Source of the DNA: Paralvinella palmiformis
Taxonomy: Eukaryota > Annelida > Polychaeta > Terebellida > Alvinellidae
Assembly: GCA_025642065.1 (NCBI GenBank)
Contig: JAODUP010001182.1
Location: 1-64,000, forward strand
DNA length: 64,000 nt
Direction of reading: 5' to 3'
In this document: positions 48,720 to 59,750 of the stretch, piece after piece
How positions within the stretch are numbered: position 1 is the first letter of the stretch
Layout of the letters: each line of letters begins with the position of its first letter
The notes under the pieces: model-generated
Seen by the model: only the letters and a program-made list of their open reading frames with translations
Database searches by the model: none
What the model was told of the DNA's origin: nothing
Position numbers and translations under genes: made by a program

Positions 48720-49490
48720 TAACAGATATCAGACATCTATGCCAATGGTTATCCTTACGACAACTAGAACCAGGGATATACTTAAGACAAATAGAGCAAT
48801 GGATATCTTTAAGACAACTACAGCCACGGATATCCTTAACACATCTATACCAATGGTTATCCTTAAGACAACTAGAACCAGGTATATACTTAAGACAAAT
48901 AGAGCAATGGATATCTTTAAGACAACTACAGCCACGGATATCCTTAACACATCTATACCAATGGTTATCCATAAGACATTTAGACCAATGGTTATCCATA
49001 ATACAACTAGAGCAACGGATATATTTAAGACAACTAAGGCCACTGTTAATGTTATCCTTAAAACATCTAAACCAATGGTTATTCTCAAAACAGCTATAGC
49101 GACGGATATATTTAAGACATCTTGGGCCACGGATGTCCTTATGAAAACTAATACAACAGATATTCTTAAGACAACTAATCCAATGTTTATCCTTAAGACA
49201 ACTAGAGTAACAGATATCATTAAGAAAACGAATACAACGGATATCCTTAAGACAACTAGAGCCACGTATATCATTAAGGCAAGTAGAGCACAGTATAGCT
49301 TTAAGACAACTAAAACCATTGTTATCATTAAGACATCTAACCCAGTGGTTATACTTAAGACAACTAAAGCAACGGATATCCTTAAGACATCTAGAACAAC
49401 GGATATCCATCCTTAAGACAACTAGATCAACATATATCCTTAAGAGAACTAGAACAACGGATATCTTTAAGACAACTTTAACAATGAATA
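48720..49490 (-). repeat. 30-bp minisatellite, open in several frames
   Basis: About 25 units of AGACAACTAGAGCAACGGATATCCTTA type. A 120-bp block of four units is duplicated almost exactly at the left (48739 and 48859). Because 30 is a multiple of three and stops are rare, a 275-codon minus frame (48583-49410), a 199-codon minus frame and a 225-codon plus frame are all open. The 275-codon frame is rich in Cys, His-Trp and Asp-Ile-Arg motifs. The minus frame starts near 49410 and runs on past the repeat at the left. I treat it as non-coding unless transcripts show otherwise. Confidence 0.88.
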
Positions 49491-49849
49491 TGCTCTAGAG
49501 AACCCCGTAGGCAAACCAAAAGCCAAATGAGCTATCTTTTAAGAGGAAGAAATTGATCATCTTTCAAACGAGTATTAATTCTAAAGCTGAGAGTTACATT
49601 GACATTCATCGATGTTTACTAATTCGATTTCCTTAGATACCGTTTTGTTAGATATTATTCCTATTCTCACATTTATGTTTCAATGGCTTTATTATTTTCA
49701 TATTACGGGGGGGTGGGATCTTTTTCGTGGATCTCAGTAAACTAATGAATATGCATTGGAGATTGAACATTATAGTAATTAACAATGAAACATTCAATAC
49801 GGCCATATACTCCATCAGTCCCAACATACAGGACCGAAATTTTTGTTCT
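49491..49849. other. No feature seen
   Basis: AT-rich; G run at 49708. Confidence 0.5.
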
Positions 49850-49945
49850 GTGTATGTGTGTGCGTGCGTGTGTGTTCGTAGTTGCGCGTGTGTGCATGTG
49901 CGTGCGTGTGTGCGTGTATGTGCGTGCGTATGTGCGTGTCCGGGT
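49850..49945. repeat. GTGC/GTGT-rich alternating tract
   Basis: About 95 bp of GTGTGCGTGCG-like sequence; source of spurious Cys/Val and His/Thr frames. Confidence 0.9.
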
Positions 49946-50628
49946 ACGGTTTGCGTTTGTGTGGATTGGAAAACTTGACCCACCCGATTTCCAGAAGAGC
50001 ACTCGAACAATATTTGTTGCTAGACACACGAACACAGAGAACCAATCAGACATCGGGTCAATATGGCGTCATACCGATGTGACGTCATACTTCCTCCGGT
50101 CGGCTTTAGCTTAGAAACACCTTTCCTGTAAGAAAATCACAACACGGTGTGTTTTATGAAGCCGAAATTAGTCTTAAACACGACAGTCCCTACTTTATGT
50201 GACAAACCGTCTGCTTGAACGGGCTACGTTTTTGTAACATCCTAGCTGGCTGATTCCTTCTGTGACGTCATCGGGTAAGGCTTAAGTTGTGTAGATAAAG
50301 CTTCCATGATTCGTTTTATAAGTAATCATAAATCGTTATATTTATGTTCGACACCTGGCAATAATCGAACGAAACGCTTTTGGTACGCGATATCCAACTT
50401 CGCCAACCGCCATCATGAAATATGCAAATTAATCGCGTGTGATTCAAGAAATGGCACAGTGGCTTACTAAAAATTAGAAACGGCATGCAATAAGAGCGAC
50501 ATGGCAAAAAGGATTACTAAATTACGGCACGGAGGATGATATGCCATTTTTTTGACGAGACCGAGACACGTGCCAATATCGGGATGTTGACAATTATTGT
50601 TCCGTCCCAGAAGAAGAAGAAAAAAAAC
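49946..50628. other. No gene seen; two CRE palindromes
   Basis: TGACGTCA at 50080 and 50263 in otherwise moderate-GC, unassigned DNA just upstream of the candidate exon at 50629. Confidence 0.4.
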
Positions 50629-50790
50629 ATGCATGGTAACAGTCTCTGGCCCGTGATGATGACTAGTTTGTGCGGCAGAAAGCTTAATCTGCCGGCGACA
50701 GTCATTGACAACAGCTACACCATCTGGGTAGTGTTCCCCTTATCTGCATTCCTTTGCGCGTGTGTCCTCTGGTCGTACTGGCGGGCTTGG
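50629..50790 (+). CDS. Candidate first exon of a small membrane protein (unrecognised)
   Basis: Fifty-four codons from ATG at 50629 to a consensus donor (CTTGG, then GTGAGT at 50791), phase 0. Composition is clearly more GC-rich than the flanks. The peptide starts MHGNSLWPVMMTSLCGRK and has one hydrophobic segment, about residues 31-51, including TIWVVFPLSAFLCACVLW, followed by SYWRAW. This would fit a short outside region and a signal-anchor helix. The frame is open upstream to 50536. No partner exon was found and I know no family for it, so a chance ORF remains possible. Confidence 0.3.
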
Positions 50791-50928
50791 GTGAGTGTTG
50801 ATAACTATTGATATAACGTTGGGTATGACGCAGCGTGGAGATTCTAAATATTGCCTGTCATTTTTTCGATATGTCGCCGTAAAGGTAACAGTATTTATTG
50901 GGGAGGCCTGTTCGTGGGCGTTAGAGGC

Positions 50929-51066
50929 GAGTGAGTGAGTGAGTGAGTGAGTGAGTGAGTGAGTGAGTGAGTGAGTGAGTGAGTGAGTCAGTCAGTCAGT
51001 CAGTCAGTCAGTCAGTCAGTCAGGCCATCAGTCGTAGTCAGTCAGTCAGTCAGTCCATCAGTCAGG
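50929..51066. repeat. (GAGT)n-(CAGT)n compound tetranucleotide
   Basis: About 15 GAGT units switch to CAGT units with a few breaks. Confidence 0.96.
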
Positions 51067-51592
51067 GAGTGAATTGTGTCTTATGACACAACGGCACAAA
51101 AAGAGCACTTCCTGTCTTTTAATTGTCAGCTCTTGTGACATACAGGACAGTAAAAGACTATTATAAATCCCATTAATTTGAGGGGTCTAACAAATACGGA
51201 TAGCATGTTTCAATATGGCTGCTTGTAAAATATTCAGCACTAACAAATATTTTAAGTGCCATTTCACATTTTTCAAATGCCGTTGTTTTTTGAGAAGTGA
51301 AACCAATTTGACCAAATCCTGCTATCTTGTTATTTATCAACGCGCCATATTCATGTTATTTTTTGTTCGGTATAAACATCGTATTTCTTCGTAATGACAT
51401 GTTTTATCAACATATTGACACCAATAAAGTTTCAGTCTTGTTATGAATCGGCCAGAAGTTGTATTCGTTAGTCATGAGTTCCTGTGCCTTATCTCACACT
51501 GCTAAAATACATAAACATGCACACACAGGCACACACATATATTCACATATACAGGCACCCATAGACAGACCACTCACGCACAGACCTGCACT

Positions 51593-51593
<1 letters not shown>
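51067..51593. other. No feature seen
   Basis: Unassigned, some CACA near 51520. Confidence 0.5.

Positions 51594-51638
<45 letters not shown>
51594..51638. repeat. (TA)n microsatellite
   Basis: About 44 bp of TA. Confidence 0.95.
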
Positions 51639-51639
<1 letters not shown>

Positions 51640-52282
51640 GCACCGACCCCCGGCCCGCCCCCCATCACACTCACAAACACACATACAGAGACACACATCG
51701 GTAGTTTGAATTGAACGGGAACCAGAAAGCAATGTAAAGAACAGTGTGCGCTTATTAGAACGTTTCTCTAAACGCTACATACTCTGGCCGTTCTTCGCCT
51801 TTTACTTCTGACTAGCATCTGCTCTAAGGATTTTATCGTTAATTACGAAACAGCCGATAGCGTACTACCTATAAATATCCGGTTTATAAATGGCCAACGG
51901 CCATTCTCGTCCAATTTGCCAATCAGTCATTCTATTATCCGCCAATCTGCCAATCCGTCAATGTGCCGATCTATCGATCTACATTCCGTTCCGGATCATT
52001 ACTCGTATCATTCCGTCCAGTGATCATTACAAATCGATCCGGATATTCGATTGTTATCGGTAGATATACCTATCCCGACCATTCCGGATTACCACGTCGG
52101 GATCGCGTCCGTAACACGCCGCCCGAGACATCAATCCCTCATCCTCCGTAGCGCCCTCCTCCCCCAACGGTGATGGCTATTCTGGGATATTTGGTGATGA
52201 ATGGTGGTAACTCACGTACAATGACGATGATGATGATGATGTAACTCGCCGGGAAAGTGACGCGGAAATGGCGAACCCTCTT
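51639..52282. other. No gene seen; CCGxxCAAT-like local repeats
   Basis: 51905-51990 has loose repeats of GCCAATCxGTCA, and several ATCCGGAT/ATTCCG motifs follow. A (GAT)n lies at 52222-52240. No gene recognised. Confidence 0.4.
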
Positions 52283-52437
52283 GGTGCCGGGGTAACGTGG
52301 TCGCACTCCGATCCAGCCTCACGGGTTCGATTACCATTCGAGGTTGAAATTCTTCAAGGCGTATTGGGTCGTTAATTCCTGGACTCATAGCGTCACGAGT
52401 GATAGACCGTATTAGATAATAATAATAATAATAATAA
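52283..52437 (+). mobile_element. SINE with tRNA-like head and (AAT)n tail
   Basis: GCCGGGGTAACGTGGTCGCA (A box region), CACGGGTTCGATTACC (B box), a short body and (AAT)n at 52416-52436. Confidence 0.65.
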
Positions 52438-52549
52438 AAGTCTTTGTCTAACAGTAATTGGATGAAATTGACCTGAATTATTTAGGCCTCGGTTCTAAGA
52501 AATACTTAGCATATGCCGCCGATGGGTAAACCCCCGGGGGGGGGGGGGA

Positions 52550-52642
52550 GATATCCTATAAAATACGAGAATGAGCCAGATTCGAACGTACCACCTGGAG
52601 GCTTGCAGTGCGGCGTTCAAGCCACTGGGCCATTGGACCGCC
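52550..52642 (-). mobile_element. tRNA-like SINE head
   Basis: Minus strand CAATGGCCCAGTGGCTTGAA (A box region) and GGTACGTTCGAATCTGGC (B box). A G run lies just to the left. Confidence 0.55.
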
Positions 52643-53446
52643 TTATCTAAGTACGTCATTATTAATATTAAAGATAGCGTACTGTGTACGTCAAGATGAT
52701 CTAAAAACGATAAATATGGCGAGGGAACTCCTTAGGGCTATTCCAGTTATAACTATATGGGGGGGGGGTGTTCACGGGTGGCAATTTTATTAATAATACA
52801 TTGGTGATGGGGGCTGAGCAATAGAAAAATTATGGATTATGTGTAGATTAGAAAATTTGTAATTATTGTTGGTCGTTTTTTTGCGAATTTATGTGTTGGG
52901 TGGGTGTCAGGAAATTGAGCACCGTGTATTATCAGGTCATGTAGTCCACTTGGATGTTGCGTACTATCGTAATTTATTCGGGGGACACTATAATGTCCAA
53001 TGCCGAAATAGGCAATTCCTCCAGGGGGCAATATATTTTTGTAGGCATACAACATATCACTAACTAAAACACAATCTAGGATGTATATAATCATAAATGC
53101 GTACTTCTAGAAAGCCAACAGATCATGCACATAAAATATATTTATCAGCAAACCTGCATAAAGTATTTTAATCTGAAGAAAAAAAATGTACTATGACTAA
53201 CTTTGTACGTTCGACTACTTGATGAAACGGGAGTGTTTCATATACAGATGCCACATTTAACGGGGAATATTAGTGGGAGTTTTAAATCATGGGTGGTTGG
53301 GTGTAATATAAATTTGAAAAATTAAATTTTGAGCGATGAGGGGCAAAATGCACCCCCCCCCCCTATCAATTCCATGCAAATATTTCTGGAATAGCCCTTA
53401 TTAAGAAAATGTGCACTGAAACAGTTCTCTCAGAAACCTCTGAAGG
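52643..53446. other. No feature seen
   Basis: Unassigned, with G and C homopolymers near 52760 and 53354. Confidence 0.5.
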
Positions 53447-53583
53447 CACTCCGATGGTGCCGTGAATAGAGCAATGCGCTACATACCTAGAGGTTCTTTG
53501 TTGGAATCCGAGTAACGCCTGTATTTGCGGGATGTTTCGACCATATATCCCGGACGTGACCGGTGTCGAGGCTAAATAAATAA
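53447..53583 (+). mobile_element. tRNA-headed SINE-I copy 2
   Basis: CTCCGATGGTGCCGTGAATA, AGAGGTTCTTTGTTGGAATC, GCGGGATGTTTCGACC and GAGGCTAAATAAATAATC, in the same order as at 32322. Confidence 0.55.
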
Positions 53584-53619
53584 TCTAAGTCGGTCTTTGA
53601 GATAATGTTAATCCAGTTA

Positions 53620-54110
53620 GACCATCCTATCACAAACTAGAAATCGGATAAGCTGAATATCCCTGTTCAATCTCGCATCATTCTCAAACTCTGTACCATC
53701 GCCTATCAAACTCTTTCTTTTTGGAGAATCTACATATCTATTGTCCATGTTTCCTCTAACAACCAAGCCACAGAACTCCTTTCATCTGGTTTTCACTTGT
53801 CGTCTGTTTCCAGGGTTAAAACTCATACTGGGACTCGTGCTTTTTTCAGTTGCCGTTCCTACTCTTTGGTATTGTTTCCCTGAACATGTTACGTCACAAA
53901 TAGAATAGTTTCTCTCCCGTCACCATTTGAAAACTCACCTGTTCAGAATCGCTTATCCTTCCTACGTTTCCACTCCATTTGATCCATTTGATGAACTTTG
54001 CATCGCACCCCAACTTCTGCACTGGGGGCGCCACTGAGCTCGATTATTTTCGAGTATATTAGCGCAATAGAAGTTTTGTAATTCTTATTAATTATTTTTA
54101 TTATATTATT
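53620..54110 (+). pseudogene. L2/CR1-like LINE, 3' end of ORF2 plus tail
   Basis: Plus frames read QSRIILKLCTIAYQTLSF, then SVSRVKTHTGTRAFF and an ENSPVQNRLS segment in place of LKTHLFRxAY. This is the C-terminal thumb and tail of L2/CR1 ORF2. A GGGGGCGCCACTGAGCTCGA box and AT-rich tail follow. Stops and shifts are present. Confidence 0.65.
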
Positions 54111-54529
54111 TTGTTTTGAAAAGAAGAAAAAAAACCTGTAATGGACGTTCACCTTCAAGTCAGTTCTACTCCATCTTTTCGTACTTATCACATGTCAGTG
54201 GGATGAGGAGATTGGTTTTTTATCTGCTGAGTAAAGTAGTCAGAGTGGAAATACATGTCCATTCACGCTTCCGTGTGTAACCTCCGATATTTGAATGAAA
54301 TAAAAAAAGAACATGACATCTTCGTTACTTAATGAGGAAATCGGCTGGTCAGATCGAAGCCTTGTGGTGATTGATGAAACATCCCACAAGCATTGGTAAA
54401 GCTGAAATGCGATCTCGCGTATTCAATGCCTATTGCATAGCCATCGTGGCGAGTGTAAATAAACAGGTTAGGGCTCTAGATCTGAATTCTAAAGGGATAT
54501 TCACAGTTGTATTTCTTGAGCTCAACCTA
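54111..54529. other. No feature seen
   Basis: Unassigned. Confidence 0.5.
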
Positions 54530-54606
54530 CCAGTGAGTACGTAAATCGAACTGGGAAGTTTGCTACTTATGGCCGTCAATTCATCCTACTGAGCCACTAA
54601 CTATGC
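54530..54606 (-). mobile_element. tRNA-like SINE head
   Basis: Minus strand TTAGTGGCTCAGTAGGATGA (A box) and CCCAGTTCGATTTACG (B box). Confidence 0.45.
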
Positions 54607-54890
54607 ACGGCAAGGTTTTTGTTAGTCGATGGTTATTTATTGACACTCTGGCGATAATAATAGAAAAGGTTGGTTCTCCTAGACAGAGTATTTATTGTGG
54701 CGAGGCATACTGGGAACTCTAGAGAGGAGTAATAATTTGGATGGTTGTACGATATATCAAGATTGCTAGAAGCACACACCGGGACAATAATAAAGATTTA
54801 TAAATAGATAGATAGATAGACACAGGTAGGCATACAAAGAAATACAAGGATAGACACGAACTCACCCACTCACACGCACACGAACACACA

Positions 54891-54891
<1 letters not shown>
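54607..54891. other. No feature seen
   Basis: Short GATA-type units at 54806-54820. Confidence 0.4.
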
Positions 54892-54926
<35 letters not shown>

Positions 54927-54941
54927 AGAGAGAGAGAGAGA

Positions 54942-54998
<57 letters not shown>
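54892..54998. repeat. (TA)n-(GA)n-(TA)n microsatellite
   Basis: TA 33 bp, GA 18 bp, TA 54 bp. Confidence 0.95.
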
Positions 54999-54999
<1 letters not shown>

Positions 55000-55625
55000 C
55001 ACACACATATATCTATATTTAGACAAGCTCACACGCATACACTCTTCTCCTACATCCTCAAAATCAATAATTATTTATGATGATTATGATCATCATCATC
55101 ATTATCATCATATCATCGTCACCATAAAAACGCTTATAAATTCTCACAGCACACCGCCCAACTCAGTAGCATGGCCGGGTGCCTTTCGGCCATAACAAAG
55201 AATGTCCATCCATTTTACCATCTTAACCGATACAACCGATAAGTTTGCAATCCACGAAAACCTTCACTGCCGGGCTTCAGTTAACGTTCAATTCTTTTTG
55301 CAAAACCACGTCAACAAAAAACAAACGGAAACGCGATCATTCCAATTGCCATAAACGTAATTCTCACTAAGTGGCAGATCATTCTGAACCGAAACAAACG
55401 ATCAGAAAATCTATAATATCGGCATATTTATTAATACAAGTCGACGATCGATAAAAGCCCCACAACGCAGCAATGTCTGCCGTGTCCAGTACAAATTGAC
55501 GACAACGGTTATTGTCGGTGGCGGAGTAGCTGGGTACGATATCGCGATAATACCGAACTAGTCCCGATACGTGGTCCGAATGACGCCGGATGTTTTCGTC
55601 ATCTAATGTAAATTGTCCCAAGATA
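54999..55625. other. No assigned feature; unique-looking segment
   Basis: 55379-55621 holds an 80-codon minus frame with balanced composition (MGQFTLDDENIRRHSDHV...) and moderate GC, unlike the surroundings. No motif recognised. A short (ATC)n lies at 55090. Confidence 0.35.
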
Positions 55626-55850
55626 AGGGATAAAGGATTTTGTGGTACATTGTACTATCATGATGGTTTCGATTCACTGTCATAGAATGATTTATTATTT
55701 ATTTTTTGATCATCTAGAATGATATTTTTATTTAATGTTCCAGAATGGATTATTTTGTTTAATAATCTAGAATTGTTTTTGTTTTTTTAAATTTATTTAA
55801 GGATCTAGATTTAAATATTTATTTAATTATCTAGTAAAATAATTGTTATG
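55626..55850. repeat. Diverged AT-rich tandem repeat with TCTAGAAT core
   Basis: About five units of 35-45 bp, each with ATTTATTT and ATCTAGAAT-like segments (55716, 55769, 55803, 55832). Confidence 0.6.
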
Positions 55851-56160
55851 TCCAATGTCTTAACATGTAATTTTTACGGTAAATTGTTTTAATATTCTAC
55901 TTGTTTATTTCATATTAATAAGAATATACTATTACCAAACGAACTACAGACACAATTGAACAAGCAAGCCGATATTAAATATACAACATTGTGTATTTAC
56001 AGCTAATATGTACGTGAGTGGTAATTATTATGTGCAGAGTATATTTAAGATCCAGTGTAATTCTGAGTCATTAAATATGCAGATATTTGGGAATTAATTA
56101 TTAATATGAATCATGTGTAAAATATCACGTATCACACTGCCAATGATAGCTAAACTGTCA
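55851..56160. other. No feature seen
   Basis: AT-rich. Confidence 0.5.
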
Positions 56161-57085
56161 TCAATGAGTGTAAATATAGGGATAAGTGTGTTTGCTGATA
56201 GAACATACATATGATCGAGGTACACACCACATTCGTGATAAAATCGATGTACTATTGCCTACAGAAGAAGAACCACTACCATTAACAACAGCTAATCGAT
56301 AACAAAGAGATATGATTACATTGGTTGATTTTGATAAGCCATTAACAAAAGAGATAGCACGCTTATATAATTGTATGTTTGGTGGTATATCAGCACAAAT
56401 AGATAATAGTATATTACAATGGGTTGTGGTTGGCAGGTTAAGTAACCTGCCAATAGCCTTTCGGCATGTAACATCGAACGTGTCGATATTCGCGTCATCA
56501 TGAACCCAAAGCTGGGAACCATACAGAGGCATGCACAATGTTTGAAATATTTGGTATAGACAATCACAGTCAATGTGTCCGAAATGACATTTAACCATAT
56601 TTACTTTACTATCGGAAGCACTTAAACGATCTTGTATCTGATTTGCAGAACAATTTTGTCCAGTGACATCGCCAAGATGGTTATCATGCTTAACTAATTC
56701 TATAACAGAACCATTAAACTCAACATGAGCTACACGTACACAAGATATGGAGTCCGATCGACCAAAACATATTAGCATGCTTTTGGATGATGATCGATGT
56801 TTTACGGCCACTTTGGTGCACCATGGTAGGCTAAATGGGCCGAGCGACCTCCAAAGGTAATGAGGGGAAGTCAAAGATGAAACAACCTTCAGATAAGCCC
56901 ACGCAAATATTCCAACACCGGTGGTAGTGATCTGTGATCCAACACGCTACCGCTAGACCAGGGAGGCGCCCGTCTTGCTTTTTGGACGAATTAAACACAT
57001 CATAAGCTTCAGCAAATTGGTGACATATATTCAACATATATTTTGAACCAGAACGTGTTTTAGGGTCGTGTTCTTATCCACATCC
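56161..57085 (-). pseudogene. Non-LTR retrotransposon remnant (RT C-terminal half) split by a SINE
   Basis: On the minus strand one frame reads YMLNICHQFAEAYDVFNSSK up to the SINE. After it the frame reads SKSMLICFGRSDSIS, HLGDVTGQNCSANQIQD, NMVKCHFGHIDCDCLYQIFQ, CMPLYGSQLW and RKAIGRLLNLP. This is the post-YADD region and C terminus of a LINE group common in molluscs and fish, judged from recall. About 200 codons after the SINE are uninterrupted, so this element is younger or better kept than the others here. The 5' part and the catalytic YADD are missing. Confidence 0.8.
56787..56974 (-). mobile_element. SINE-A copy nested in the LINE, with target-site duplication
   Basis: Full SINE-A: GGCGCCTCCCTGGTCTAGCG (A box) and a damaged B box (TGTTGGAATATTTGC), GGTCGCTCGGCCCATTTAGC, (ATC) tail. 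Flanks TGCTTTTGG (56778-56786) and TGCTTTTTGG (56975-56984) form a target-site duplication differing by one T. Confidence 0.92.
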
Positions 57086-57262
57086 TTGTTCTTCAATGAC
57101 TTGTGTCGTATGACGGTTTGGTTCACTGACTTATAATAATATATTTTGAATTCACAATTCTAATTTATTATTATTCTCTCACGTAATTTTTTTGGTGTGT
57201 GTGTGTGTGTGTTGTGTCTCTGTCTGTCTGTATCTGTTTGTTTGTCTGTCCGTCTGTCTGTC
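57086..57262. repeat. Spacer then (GT)/(CTGT) tract
   Basis: GT and CTGT units at 57195-57262, in front of repeat R2 as at 44616. Confidence 0.7.
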
Positions 57263-57490
57263 TGGGGCTTCATTTCTAGGCATTTACACAGTATATGTTT
57301 TACATCACATTGTACTCTTAAAAGGCCGAGCGTACTCCAATAGATAATCCTTCGAAGTGAGAGATGAAACAACCTCCAGACAAACATATAGGTCGAGACA
57401 TAAACCACATCAGTTAGGCCTTATATCGCTGTATAGGTACATGCATGTGAATATATGTCTGTGTCTAACCGTTCCCCTTTCTAATATATG
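57263..57490 (+). repeat. Dispersed repeat R2, copy 2
   Basis: Same block as 44651-44880: GAGCGTACTCCAATAGATAA, CACATCAGTTAGGCCTTATA, CTAACCGTTCCCCTTTCTAA. Confidence 0.88.
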
Positions 57491-57505
57491 TCATGACCAA
57501 TAATG

Positions 57506-57509
57506 TGTG

Positions 57510-57608
<99 letters not shown>
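57506..57608. repeat. (CTGT)n microsatellite
   Basis: About 25 perfect units. Confidence 0.98.
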
Positions 57609-57844
57609 TTCCCCCAAAATTCCCTGTTTCTTACCGTAACAATATTATTTTATTATTTATCCTGTATTATCATCTGATGTTTGTGTTTCTCTCCCCAAAT
57701 CTAACTACTGGTCGTAAAACATTTTACATACTCTGTCACAGAATATTATGATGCTTGGGTTCTTTTAACTATTAAGATTTGGTTCGCCTCTCTAAATATT
57801 TACATATTTTTTTTATTCTATCCTAGATTGTTATTATTTAGGAC

Positions 57845-57845
<1 letters not shown>
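57609..57845. other. No feature seen
   Basis: AT-rich spacer. Confidence 0.4.

Positions 57846-57912
<67 letters not shown>
57846..57912. repeat. (ATT)n microsatellite
   Basis: About 22 units. Confidence 0.97.
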
Positions 57913-57913
<1 letters not shown>

Positions 57914-58067
57914 AAATACCACTAATACTAATACAGAGGGGGGGGTACGAATCATAATTATTTGCTATTCCGAGGACAAAATCTAGATTTGATGGCAAAC
58001 TCCCACTCTTTCACTTCCCGAAAATTTGGAACACATCTTCTAATCTGTTACGTCTTTATACTTAATG

Positions 58068-58397
58068 TAATAATATAATATTTATATAGCGCCCTATTCA
58101 GCTAGAAGCTGCTTTAAGGCGCTTTACAATATTATTTACAATGTTATTATCCCTGGCTCAGACCTGTTACCACCCAGCACGTATCTCAACTCCCAATGGA
58201 GCATAGAACGCATGCTGCCAGTATAGCCGCAAAGCGTTACTCACACACATAGCCAACGAGTCCTGTCAGATTCTACTGTTTACGGATGAGCGAACCAGTC
58301 GCCACACGACAACAGAGCAGCTCACGGAGCCTCGAACCCGGGACCGTTGGGCTACGAGTCGTACGCTCTAACTAATTGCCCTAAGACGGCTCGACAC
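58068..58397 (-). mobile_element. SINE-D: tRNA head, body and L2-type 3' tail (330 bp)
   Basis: Minus strand: AGGGCAATTAGTTAGAGCG (A box), CCCGGGTTCGAGGCTCC (B box), a central body, then AAAGCGCCTTAAAGCAGC, GGGCGCTATATAAATATT. The tail matches the 3' end of the LINE at 27838-28890 (GCCTTAGAGTAACC, GGGCGCTATATAAATTTT), so the LINE enzyme probably mobilised it. Confidence 0.85.
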
Positions 58398-58744
58398 AGC
58401 TGTGACCCATTAGTCGGTTGCCGCAATCCATACTGCGGAGACTGTCGCGCAATATTATAACTAGAAAAGTGATTCTGCTCGTCCCATTGTCTTTTATTAT
58501 ATTTCCACTCACTATGGTGGGGGATGTTTCGCTTTCGGTGCACCGACTCCATTCTATTCCTCCGTGAATATCTCACTTTAAATTATTAATAATGTTTTTC
58601 ATTTTATTTGGGGGTAGCAGGAAGACAACCTTTAAAAGGCTATTCTCCCCCCCCCCCCATTTCCTCTATTATATTTAATCAACTTATACGTGTTATAAAT
58701 TTGTAAATGGGAAATAAACACCATATTATATCAAAATTTTATAA
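58398..58744. other. No feature seen
   Basis: Unassigned; C homopolymer at 58649. Confidence 0.4.
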
Positions 58745-58754
58745 TAATAATGAT

Positions 58755-58790
<36 letters not shown>
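58745..58790. repeat. (AAT)n microsatellite
   Basis: Imperfect AAT at the left, perfect at the right. Confidence 0.9.
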
Positions 58791-58791
<1 letters not shown>

Positions 58792-58959
58792 TCCCTAGTT
58801 GCTTCAATGATGACAGATGCAAATAACATGTAATATTTTTTTTTTCTTCCCAACTGTTTTCCCTCGAAAAACAGAATCGAAAAATTTGAATAATTCGTAC
58901 ACAGGTTTATATTCCTGAATACACGACAATCAGCCCGTACCTCGTTGTCATTGCCCTAA

Positions 58960-59043
58960 CACACACACACACACACACACGCGCGCGCGCACACGCACAC
59001 ACACACACACACTCTCACTCACTCACTCACTCACACACACACA
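58960..59043. repeat. (AC)n-(GC)-(ACTC)n array
   Basis: AC, a short GCGCGC core, then ACTC units. Confidence 0.93.
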
Positions 59044-59750
59044 TCTTGTTCACGATCTACATATCGTAAATAATAACTGACTCAGGAACATAATAGTATC
59101 ATACATGGTTCACTTTCTTTCGTGAAACATTACAGTTTGGTCACGTGTCCTATGACATTACGATTTGAACCTATTGTTTTACGTCTTATACTATTAATTC
59201 GCGTTTATATTGCCTGATATCACTCTCCCAAAAATGAGATACTTCACATTCGTCAACCTCAAGGTCCTATATTGCTATTAGCCTGTCAAACAATGTTATA
59301 CACCAAGTTCACTGTCATAGTTTGTCACGTAATATTTACTCTTTTTAGCTTGTAAAAGTATCAATTCACTACATACATATAATACACTTCCGACTGTTTA
59401 CTCCAATATGTCAAAATTCTTATTCATTCTAACAGAATGATATAATTATAGATTTTTATAGATAATGATAGACTTTAAATGCTATATTTGACGTTATGTA
59501 TCCTAAACTATGGTTTTTGCGATCTACAAAAATATAGAAATATAGACTTTACTTCCCGCTTTAAACCCCACCGATCATATTTTTCTATCCCCCTGCTATT
59601 AAGACAACGCCCCCAAACGTTAGAAAAGGTAACTACACATTATTGTGTAGAGAATATATATCAAAAACGGGGCGGGGGGGGGGGTAGGACAAGGCAGCTC
59701 CGGTAGGAAGCAAGCGTAGGGAATATAAAGATAGTGGGGTGGGTGGCTGT
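59044..59750. other. No feature seen
   Basis: AT-rich; G run at 59675. Confidence 0.5.
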
